Assembly (NCBI GenBank): GCA_965120355.1
Contig: CBCPMX010000090.1
Span: 1 to 18,063 of the forward strand
Origin: CBCPMX01 sp965120355
GTDB lineage: Bacteria; Bacillota; Clostridia; Oscillospirales; Oscillospiraceae
DNA length: 18,063 bases
Direction: 5' to 3'
A program made the translations under genes and the position numbers. The notes under the pieces were generated by a model. It was not told where the DNA came from. It saw only the letters and a list, made by a program, of their open reading frames with translations, and ran no database searches. Positions 7,817 to 13,879 of the stretch are shown here, one piece after another (the stretch's first letter is position 1; each line of letters starts with the position of its first letter).

Positions 7817-7820
7817 GTTC

Positions 7821-7848
7821 CGTTTCGTTCTGCAGTTTAAACGTTTCG
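7821..7848. repeat. Direct repeat CGTTTCG, 21-bp period, upstream of the alcohol dehydrogenase promoter
   Basis: CGTTTCG occurs at 7821-7827 and again at 7842-7848 in the same orientation, exactly 21 bp (two helical turns) apart. It lies immediately upstream of the weak -35. Between and beside them are two 8-bp palindromes, GTTTAAAC and GTTATAAC. The placement fits an activator binding site; the regulator is unknown. Confidence 0.45.
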
Positions 7849-7910
7849 GTTATAACTGCCCCATATCCAGCCGGCTGCCCGTGAACAGCCTCCTTTTTGC
7901 CCCATCAGCC

Positions 7911-7960
7911 AAAAGACAAAACCGGACCCCAGGATCTCTCTTCGAAATCCCAGTGTCCGG
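7911..7960 (-). terminator. Terminator of the two-component system genes
   Basis: On the minus strand a 12-bp stem with one mismatch and two G-U pairs (7949-7960 with 7922-7933) is followed by TTTTGTCTTTT. It starts 8 nt after the histidine kinase stop codon. Confidence 0.7.
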
Positions 7961-7967
7961 AATATCA

Positions 7968-9227
7968 CTATGCCCGCAATGTTGCCACAAATTCCACGAT
8001 TCCCGGTTCCGGGCACACCGCGCGAATGGAGCCGTTATGCATCTCCGTAATGCCTCTGGCCATGGACAGACCCACGCCAAACCCGCCAGTCTGTTTGGAT
8101 CGGGAACTGTCGGGACGGTAAAACCGCTCAAACAGATCCTCCAGCTTTTCCGGATCCAGGCCCGCGCAGGGGTTCCTGGTCCTGAGTACGACCTTTTTTT
8201 TCAGCTGCTCCAGAGACAGGAAGATTCTGCCGTCCTTGTCGGTGTACTTCACAGCATTGTCCAACAAAATGGATACCAGCTGCCGGATGGCATATTCGTC
8301 GCCGTGAAAGGTACAGCCGGCAGGAATCCGCACATCCAGAACGTGCCCCTGTGCAGCGGCATAATCCTGAAATCCTTCTGCAATTTCCGACACCGCCTCA
8401 CTGAGATCAAACTCTGCCAGATGCGTTGCCGGACTCCCCTCATCCATGCGGGAGAGCTGTACCAGCTCGTTGATCAGGTCCCGCATCTTATCCGCCTGCG
8501 CTTGGGCTTTGTCGATCCACTTCTGCTGTCCCACTTCCATCTCCAGCACCTTCAGGCTGGTAGTCATGACCGTCAGCGGTGTTTTCAATTCATGGCTGGC
8601 GTCAGTGATAAACCGCTTCTGCCTCTGGGCGTTTTTGATCAGCGGATCAATGGCCCGTTTGGAAAAGAACAGCACCAGGACAAAAATCAGCAGCATACAG
8701 ACCGCCATTACCAGCAGCATTGTCAGAGCGAAAATCCGCAGGGACCGCAATTCCTGCTGGCACTCCAAAAAAATTGCCATATAAGTGCCGTCCTCTGTCT
8801 GTGCAACATAATATTTGTAGCTGCCGGAGTATCCAAAGCCCTCGCCATGCCGCAGCGCAATAGCCAGATAAGTAGACGCATCCTCCTCCGTGACAGCGGC
8901 AATGTGGCCCATGTCCGCACTAAGCAGCGTCCCGCTGTCTTCATAGGACAGAACGAAGTATCTGGTGGAATAGGGCGTCTCCGGCGTCCAGGACAGGTCC
9001 CGCCGGTGTGAACCCCCCTCCCGCTCCGGAGATTCCTCCGGCTTTTTGCTCCCGAAAAACTCCGGAAGGACGCCCTGATTGTGATAGATAATCTCCAACA
9101 TGCTCTGCAAATCCGCATCCGTGGAATAGAAATTGAGAAGATTTATAGAAAATCCAACCAGTCCCATAACCATTGTCACGGACAGCATGGCAATACAGAC
9201 AAATTTGCGGCGCAGGCGGCTAAACAT
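7968..9227 (-). CDS. Two-component sensor histidine kinase
   Basis: A 419-residue membrane kinase. I place the start at ATG 9227 (MFSRLRRKF) because a GGAG-type SD lies 7-9 nt upstream; ATG 9248 is also in frame but has no SD. Transmembrane helices lie at about residues 9-31 and 164-188, enclosing an extracellular sensor of about 130 residues. The HisKA block has the phosphoacceptor H212 in SHELKTPLTV. The HATPase block has the N-box LLDNAVKYTD (N324), a degenerate G1 region (RNPCAGLDPEKLEDLFERFYR) and G2 GGFGVGLSMA at 381-390. It overlaps the response regulator gene by 8 bp, so the pair is co-translated. It probably phosphorylates that regulator in response to an envelope signal. The signal is unknown; the adjacent polyphosphate polymerase and lipoprotein genes are candidate targets. 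Confidence 0.95.
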   Translation of the reverse strand: MFSRLRRKFVCIAMLSVTMVMGLVGFSINLLNFYSTDADLQSMLEIIYHNQGVLPEFFGSKKPEESPEREGGSHRRDLSWTPETPYSTRYFVLSYEDSGTLLSADMGHIAAVTEEDASTYLAIALRHGEGFGYSGSYKYYVAQTEDGTYMAIFLECQQELRSLRIFALTMLLVMAVCMLLIFVLVLFFSKRAIDPLIKNAQRQKRFITDASHELKTPLTVMTTSLKVLEMEVGQQKWIDKAQAQADKMRDLINELVQLSRMDEGSPATHLAEFDLSEAVSEIAEGFQDYAAAQGHVLDVRIPAGCTFHGDEYAIRQLVSILLDNAVKYTDKDGRIFLSLEQLKKKVVLRTRNPCAGLDPEKLEDLFERFYRPDSSRSKQTGGFGVGLSMARGITEMHNGSIRAVCPEPGIVEFVATLRA

Positions 9228-9900
9228 GCGATTTCTCCACCAGCGCATACCCCAGGCCGCGGCTGGCGCGGATGGTTGCCGTCGCGCCGATGGCCTTGAG
9301 TTTTTTGCGCAGATTGGAAATATGGACCCAGATCACATTGGTCTCCGCCTCTGCGTTCCATCCCCAGACGTGCTCCATAATTCGGGCTGCCGGAATGATG
9401 ACCTGCGGCGACCGCATAAACAATTCCATAATCTGATACTCCCGGCCGCTGAGCCGCTCCCCGCGTGTCCCATGCCGCAAGGTTCCCGTTCCACTATCCA
9501 GAACAAGGGTCCCAAACCGCAGGATATCCGGCTTGTAATCGCCCTTCCGACGCAGCATGGCCCGCACACGGGACAACAGCTCATCCGGTGAAAACGGCTT
9601 GGGCAGATAATCGTCTGCCCCACTGTCAAACCCCACAATCCGGTCGTCTGTCTCCGCCTTGGCCGTCAGCAGCATAATAGGCGTGGAAATGCCCTCTTCC
9701 CGCAGCCGCCGCAGGACCTCAATGCCATCCATTTTGGACATCATAATATCCAGAATGACGGCATCGTACTCCCCCGTAGCAGCGTGGTCATAGGCGTCCG
9801 CCCCATCGTGCACCGCATCGACCACAAATTGATTCTTCTGAAAAAAGGCAGTCAATGCCTCTGCTAAATCCAGTTCGTCCTCTGCAATCAACAGCCGCAT
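9220..9900 (-). CDS. OmpR/PhoB-family response regulator
   Basis: A 226-residue regulator from ATG 9900 (MRLLIAEDE) with GGAGGG 7 nt upstream; the frame is open much further but is non-coding there. The receiver domain (1-115) has acidic residues D8 and E9, the phosphoacceptor D51 in DAVILDIMMSKMDG, T79 in LLTAKAE and K101 in DYLPKPFSPDELL. A winged-helix DNA-binding domain follows, with LSGREYQIMELFM and the recognition region NVIWVHISNLRKKL. It is co-transcribed with the histidine kinase. OmpR-type regulators bind tandem direct repeats spaced about 11 bp. Such repeats occur at 11510-11553 and 11576-11597 in front of the neighbouring genes and are its likely targets (inference). Its own promoter contains a large dyad. 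Confidence 0.96.
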   Translation of the reverse strand: MRLLIAEDELDLAEALTAFFQKNQFVVDAVHDGADAYDHAATGEYDAVILDIMMSKMDGIEVLRRLREEGISTPIMLLTAKAETDDRIVGFDSGADDYLPKPFSPDELLSRVRAMLRRKGDYKPDILRFGTLVLDSGTGTLRHGTRGERLSGREYQIMELFMRSPQVIIPAARIMEHVWGWNAEAETNVIWVHISNLRKKLKAIGATATIRASRGLGYALVEKSHV

Positions 9901-9961
9901 CTGTATCCCTCCGCTTCTTGCGCTCTCTCCGGTCCGCGCCCGGCCCGGCATGATTGCATAT

Positions 9962-9990
9962 ATTATATGGCAGGCTCCGAACAAAAGCAA
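9962..9990 (-). promoter_or_regulatory. Promoter of the two-component system
   Basis: On the minus strand a perfect TATAAT (9962-9967), a 17-bp spacer and TTGCTT (9985-9990, three of six consensus). The leader to the regulator ATG is about 55 nt. The -35 lies inside the loop of a long inverted repeat, suggesting regulated access. Confidence 0.6.
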
Positions 9991-10009
9991 TCTTCTTTCG
10001 GAGCCTGCC
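9969..10009. repeat. 12-bp perfect inverted repeat enclosing the -35 of the two-component promoter
   Basis: The arms GGCAGGCTCCGA (9969-9980) and TCGGAGCCTGCC (9998-10009) are separated by 17 bp. One arm lies in the -10/-35 spacer and the centre is on the -35. It is also 68 nt past the stop of the DUF4956 gene, so it may instead be the hairpin of that operon's terminator, but no T-run follows it on either strand. Operator or terminator cannot be decided from sequence. Confidence 0.6.
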
Positions 10010-10076
10010 GTCCATGCAGCAATGAAACAAACTATCCGCATCCTTACACGCTGGAAGTCCGGATTTTCCGTCCCTC

Positions 10077-10742
10077 TCAAAGCGCCTCTCGGGAAGCCAC
10101 TCTGCCGCATATAATATTCAGATTTCCATTTCGGCAGCGAATCGCATCCAGAAACGCCTTTGGAACCTGCTCATCTTTGAGAACAATCCGATAATCCAGT
10201 TCATACAACGTACCCATATTGCTGGTTTTGACCTTTTCCAGCCGGGCAGAGCGGGTGTACTGTTGAAACAGATCTTCAAACAGGCCCTCATAGTCCAGAT
10301 TCTCGGGAATGGTAATTTTTAATTCCCGTTCCTGATCGGTTCCACCGCCAAAACGCAGCGCCGAAAGGCAAAGGACAAAAACCGCCATGACGCAAAAAAA
10401 CAAAACGGCCAGTACCACATATCCCATGCCCGTGGCCAATCCAATGGCCATGGCCAAAAAGATCATGCCAATCTCCTTGGCAGTACCCGGCGTAGATCGG
10501 AACCGAACCAGGCCAAAAGCGCCCGCCACGGCCACACCGGTACCAATGTTGCCGTTGACCAGCATAATGACCACCTGCACCACTGCCGGCAGCATTGCCA
10601 GCGTCAGCACAAAGCTTTGGGTATAGCTGCTTTTATACATACACAGCAATGCGCTGGCTACGCCCAGAATCAGAGAAACAATTGTGCAGATCACAAATAC
10701 ATACAATGTGATTTCTGAGCCGGAAATGATGGAATTAAGCAC
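10077..10742 (-). CDS. DUF4956 integral membrane protein, partner of the polyphosphate polymerase
   Basis: I favour the GTG start at 10742 (giving MLNSIISGSEITLY, 221 residues) because GAGGGGG lies 9 nt upstream and the natural N-terminus is hydrophobic. An in-frame ATG at 10763 would add 7 residues. There are about four transmembrane helices (roughly residues 13-35, 44-63, 85-105, 107-130) and a family block around residues 64-91, GNIGTGVAVAGAF followed by GLVRFRSTPGTAKEIGM. A soluble C-terminal domain of about 85 residues (ITIPENLDYEGLFEDLF) is probably cytoplasmic. The function of DUF4956 is not established, but it recurrently neighbours VTC-type polymerases and CotH or carbohydrate-binding surface proteins. 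The gene overlaps the polymerase gene by 8 bp. I infer that it anchors the polymerase or moves its product, as membrane subunits do in the yeast VTC complex. Confidence 0.88.
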   Translation of the reverse strand: MLNSIISGSEITLYVFVICTIVSLILGVASALLCMYKSSYTQSFVLTLAMLPAVVQVVIMLVNGNIGTGVAVAGAFGLVRFRSTPGTAKEIGMIFLAMAIGLATGMGYVVLAVLFFCVMAVFVLCLSALRFGGGTDQERELKITIPENLDYEGLFEDLFQQYTRSARLEKVKTSNMGTLYELDYRIVLKDEQVPKAFLDAIRCRNGNLNIICGRVASREAL

Positions 10743-11469
10743 TGATGCAAACCCCCTCTCCATTCTTCTGAAGCCGCTCCAGAATATTTTCTGTATAACA
10801 CGTGCCGTATTTCGAAAAGGAAGTCGGAAACACGCCGGCTTCGCTGAGCAAATGCGCCAGCCAGACAGGGGCGGCGCCGGGAATTTTAATTTCCATCAGA
10901 GTCCGTTCAGCAGGCAGGATCAGCTGTCCATGATCGCCCGCCCGCAGATCCAGCTCCGTGTCGCGCCAACGAAGATTTGTATCAAACGTGATCCGCAGCT
11001 CTGGATCCTCCCTGCCCGCAAAGGCTGTCCGGTCATAGGCAATAAAGACTTTTGGCCCTGGGCCATAGCTGTGCAGGAACCAGTCGATCTCATGACAGAT
11101 CTGATCCTCCTGCGCCGGGGGCTGTCCTCCATTGACATAGGCAGCTGCATCCACTGCTTCCATCACGGTACGGCGCTTGTACACAACGCCGTCATATTTT
11201 TTCTTCAGCTCCACAAACACCTTATCGTGATCATTGGGAACACCGTAACTGCGCACACGCAACTTTTCTTTATAGACTGGCTTTTCCAGGGAGGCCCGGA
11301 TCAGCGTGTAATCCTCTGTATCATAATAGATATTGCAAATCGTATAGCTTCCAAACGTATCTGGACAGGTATACGGCCGCATGCCTTCCAGCACAACCGC
11401 CTGTTGTTCCGGAGTCAACATGTATTTCTTCTCATATCGCTGAAAACAGCACTGCACTTTTCCGGGCAT
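10735..11469 (-). CDS. VTC-domain polyphosphate polymerase family protein
   Basis: A 244-residue soluble protein with SD AAGGAGG 7 nt before ATG 11469. It shows the pattern of the VTC/triphosphate tunnel fold: an N-terminal FQRYEKKYMLT (residues 9-19), then alternating strands rich in basic residues, KEKLRVRSYG (67-76), FVELKKKYDGVVYKRR (85-100), YDRTAF (145-150), RITFDTNLRW (159-168), and the acidic/basic LMEIKIPG (191-198) and FSKYGTCY (218-225). In yeast Vtc4 this domain makes polyphosphate from ATP using a basic tunnel and a metal-binding glutamate. Here the domain stands alone with no membrane segment; the overlapping DUF4956 gene supplies one. Activity on ATP is family knowledge and not proven for this protein. 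Its promoter carries phased repeats for an OmpR-type regulator. Confidence 0.9.
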   Translation of the reverse strand: MPGKVQCCFQRYEKKYMLTPEQQAVVLEGMRPYTCPDTFGSYTICNIYYDTEDYTLIRASLEKPVYKEKLRVRSYGVPNDHDKVFVELKKKYDGVVYKRRTVMEAVDAAAYVNGGQPPAQEDQICHEIDWFLHSYGPGPKVFIAYDRTAFAGREDPELRITFDTNLRWRDTELDLRAGDHGQLILPAERTLMEIKIPGAAPVWLAHLLSEAGVFPTSFSKYGTCYTENILERLQKNGEGVCISA

Positions 11470-11498
11470 TCTAAAACCTCCTTGTGTTTTCTTTGCCT

Positions 11499-11553
11499 AT
11501 CATGCAACCCGCACCTAAAGAATAGCTAAAGAAAATTTAAAGGATTTGTAAAC
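11499..11553 (-). promoter_or_regulatory. Activator-type promoter of the polymerase operon: four 11-bp phased nTTTA boxes and a -10
   Basis: Read on the minus strand, four consecutive 11-mers all start with nTTTA: GTTTACAAATC (11543-11553), CTTTAAATTTT (11532-11542), CTTTAGCTATT (11521-11531) and CTTTAGGTGCG (11510-11520). Five nt later comes a weak -10, CATGAT (11499-11504), then a leader of about 23 nt. No -35 consensus exists. This is the layout of OmpR-family activator sites, for example the TTTAAG-N5-TTTAAG sites of pneumococcal CiaR. Confidence 0.6.
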
Positions 11554-11575
11554 TCCCCCCTCTATTTCCGGCTCC

Positions 11576-11607
11576 CTTTAGCTTTATTTTAGCTTTCTGT
11601 CTATAAT
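11576..11607 (+). promoter_or_regulatory. Activator-type promoter of the lipoprotein gene: two 11-bp phased boxes and TATAAT
   Basis: CTTTAGCTTTA (11576-11586) and TTTTAGCTTTC (11587-11597) are tandem repeats of exact 11-bp period, followed after 4 nt by a perfect TATAAT (11602-11607). There is no -35 consensus; the boxes occupy its place. The boxes share the nTTTA core with those facing the polymerase operon, which suggests one regulator for both. Confidence 0.68.
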
Positions 11608-11641
11608 GAGGACATCCCACACAAAAAAGGAGGTTTTTTCA

Positions 11642-13615
11642 TTGCAATACAGAACCATCATACTGATCCTGTGCGCAGCCTTGATATTTGGCCTGTTCAG
11701 CGGCTGCACCACGGCCAGCAGCAGTACCGATTCCGAGGAATCTACGCCAGTGAGTGAAACTGCCGCAGGAACAGTGGAAGAAACCGTGTCTGAAGATCAG
11801 GCATCAGACATAGACCTGACAAACGCCGTGACAGTCACCCTGTCCGGCGATTCTGCGGAAATTGACGGTACCGGCGCCAGTTTATCTGACGGCGTCATCA
11901 CCATCAGCGCCGCCGGAACTTATGTGTTCAGCGGAACGATGTCCGAAGGCCGCATTCTGGTGGATGCAGACGGGGAAGATGTGACACTGGTACTCAACGG
12001 CGCTGACATCACATGCTCATACAGCAGTCCGCTCTATATTTATGACTCCGCTTCTACTACAGTCCACGTCATGGAGGGCACAGAAAACACCTTGACAGAC
12101 GGAGAAACCTACACCTACGAAGACAGTTATTCCTCCGAAGCAGACGAAGAGCCCAACGCCTGTCTCTACAGCAAATCTGACCTGATCCTTCAGGGCAGCG
12201 GCGCTCTGACTGTCTATGCAAACTTTGACAATGGCATTACCAGTAAAGACACCTTGGAGATCTGCGATGTCACTCTGTCCGTCACCGCCGTGGACAACGG
12301 CATACACGGCAAAGACTCCAGCTGCATTGCCGGCGCCACAATCACTGTCTCCTGCGGCGGCGACGCCATTCGCTCCACCAATGACACCGACACGTCCCTG
12401 GGATGGATCAGCATCTCTGATTCCACCCTGTACCTGACCGCAGGCGAAGATGGCATACAGGCAGAAACCTCGCTGTCCATCTCCGGCGGAGAATATACTG
12501 TCACCGCCGGCGGCGGCAGCACAGTCCAGCCCTCTGACGAAACCAGCGCAAAGGGACTCAAGGGCGGTGTCAGCGTGACCCTGGACGGCGGCACCTACAC
12601 GCTGGACTGCAGCGACGATGCCATTCACTCCAATGCGGAAGTGACCATTCTGGACGGTGTTTTTACCATCTCCAGCTACGATGACGCGATTCACGCCGAC
12701 GACACGCTGGCCGTTTCCGGTGGTGAAATTCAAATTCTGACTTCCTACGAAGGGCTGGAAGGCGCCAGTGTGGATATTTCGGGCGGTACCATCCGGATCA
12801 GCTCCAGCGACGATGGCATCAACGCCGGCGGCGGCACCGACAGCAGCGGTTTCGGAGGCTTTGGCCCCGGAAATGACTTCGGCAGTTCCGACGCCAGCTA
12901 TACGATCACCATCTCCGGCGGCTATGTATATTTGGAAGCCGGCGGCGACGGTCTCGATTCCAATGGCACAATCGACATGACCGGCGGTACAATTATTGTC
13001 TCCAGTACAGGTATGGATGACGGCGCCATCGATTATGAGCGTTCTTTCACCCTATCCGGCGGAACCCTGCTGGCCATGGATTCCGGCAACATGGGACAAA
13101 CTCCCAGTGAAGCCACCCAGTATACCGTGTGTATCGGTTTTGACACCACGCTCTCGGCCGGAACCTATGTGTCGCTGACCGGCACAGACCAGAGCTTTGT
13201 CTTCCAACTCCCTGTGGACACCAGCAGTTTGGTATTTTCCTCCTCGGAGTTGGAGAGCGGCGCGACCTACACCGTCTCCTATGGCGGCGAATACAGCGGT
13301 GAAACCACCGACGGGATTTGCTCCGGAGGGACCTTCACTGGCGGAGAGACGCTGACGGAACTGACAATATCCGACTATCTGACCTCCTATGGCAGCCTTG
13401 GAATGGGAGGAATGGGCGGCATGGGCGGCAATCGTGGCGGCGGCATGGGCGGCGGCCGCGGCGATATGGATGCGGCGCCCGGCCAGGCAGGCGAAACACC
13501 GCCTGACATGGGTGATGCGCCCGCCGATCCGGGAGAAATGCCGGAGCCGCACACTGATGAAGCACAGGAAACCACTTCTGACAGCCAAAGCGAACCGGAG
13601 CCCGTGGAAAACTGA
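11642..13615 (+). CDS. Beta-helix carbohydrate-binding domain lipoprotein (Cthe_2159/DUF4353-like)
   Basis: A 657-residue exported protein. I choose the TTG start at 11642: AAGGAGG lies 8 nt upstream and it yields a clean lipoprotein signal MQYRTIILILCAALIFGLFSGC with lipidation at C22. The in-frame ATG at 11606 overlaps the promoter -10 and cannot be in the mRNA. After a Ser/Thr/Glu linker (about 23-55), residues 56-500 hold right-handed beta-helix repeats marked by recurring DNGI, DAIR, DGIQ, DAIH, DGIN, DGLD turns about every 20-35 residues and by SGG(T/E) strands. This matches the carbohydrate-binding Cthe_2159 family, whose founder binds acidic polysaccharide or cellulose and calcium. 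A compact beta domain follows, and the last 73 residues are a Gly/Met-rich stretch and then an acidic Pro/Glu tail. It is divergent from the polyphosphate polymerase genes, with matching regulatory boxes. The ligand is unknown. Confidence 0.86.
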   Translation: MQYRTIILILCAALIFGLFSGCTTASSSTDSEESTPVSETAAGTVEETVSEDQASDIDLTNAVTVTLSGDSAEIDGTGASLSDGVITISAAGTYVFSGTMSEGRILVDADGEDVTLVLNGADITCSYSSPLYIYDSASTTVHVMEGTENTLTDGETYTYEDSYSSEADEEPNACLYSKSDLILQGSGALTVYANFDNGITSKDTLEICDVTLSVTAVDNGIHGKDSSCIAGATITVSCGGDAIRSTNDTDTSLGWISISDSTLYLTAGEDGIQAETSLSISGGEYTVTAGGGSTVQPSDETSAKGLKGGVSVTLDGGTYTLDCSDDAIHSNAEVTILDGVFTISSYDDAIHADDTLAVSGGEIQILTSYEGLEGASVDISGGTIRISSSDDGINAGGGTDSSGFGGFGPGNDFGSSDASYTITISGGYVYLEAGGDGLDSNGTIDMTGGTIIVSSTGMDDGAIDYERSFTLSGGTLLAMDSGNMGQTPSEATQYTVCIGFDTTLSAGTYVSLTGTDQSFVFQLPVDTSSLVFSSSELESGATYTVSYGGEYSGETTDGICSGGTFTGGETLTELTISDYLTSYGSLGMGGMGGMGGNRGGGMGGGRGDMDAAPGQAGETPPDMGDAPADPGEMPEPHTDEAQETTSDSQSEPEPVEN

Positions 13616-13646
13616 CACGCTCACGCCCGCTTTCCCAATATGCACA

Positions 13647-13683
13647 CACAGGACAGCGCCGCAGGCAGCGGCACTGTCCTGTG
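13647..13683 (+). terminator. Hairpin after the lipoprotein gene, probable terminator
   Basis: CACAGGACAG (13647-13656) pairs with CTGTCCTGTG (13674-13683), with further pairing inside (GCCG with CGGC). The following T-run is short (CTGTTTA), so termination may be inefficient. It lies 31 nt after the stop. Confidence 0.55.
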
Positions 13684-13728
13684 CTGTTTATGTCCTCGGC
13701 GGGGACGCGCACCCCAAAGAAAAACCGG

Positions 13729-13757
13729 TTGACCATTTCTCTGAAATGCGCTAAACT
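13729..13757 (+). promoter_or_regulatory. Promoter of the 2-hydroxyacyl-CoA dehydratase operon
   Basis: TTGACC (13729-13734), a 17-bp spacer and TAAACT (13752-13757). The predicted leader to ATG 13880 is about 115 nt and contains a T-run at about 13799-13806 and a GC-rich hairpin just before the SD. Confidence 0.62.
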
Positions 13758-13828
13758 GGTCTGGTATCAAAAGCAGCGAACTTCATGATGTACTTCACGC
13801 TTTTTTATGCGTCATATGCGCACATTCT

Positions 13829-13859
13829 GCGGGATCCTAGGCGCTGCGCCGCTTCCCGC
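13829..13859 (+). other. Leader hairpin directly before the dehydratase SD
   Basis: GCGGGA (13829-13834) pairs with TCCCGC (13854-13859), enclosing a second stem GGCG-CTG-CGCC (13840-13850). It ends 5 nt before the SD AAAGGA (13865-13870). It may influence ribosome access; no known riboswitch class is recognised. Confidence 0.4.
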
Positions 13860-13879
13860 CAAACAAAGGAACATCTGTA

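Noticed and set aside
10684..11529. Plus-strand frame opposite the polymerase gene
   Set aside because: Shadow of a VTC-domain gene; no SD or domain, and it runs through the divergent promoter boxes.
13459..13467. RGD tripeptide in the lipoprotein tail as a host integrin-binding motif
   Set aside because: It falls within a low-complexity Gly/Arg/Met stretch where such a tripeptide is expected by chance; no supporting context.
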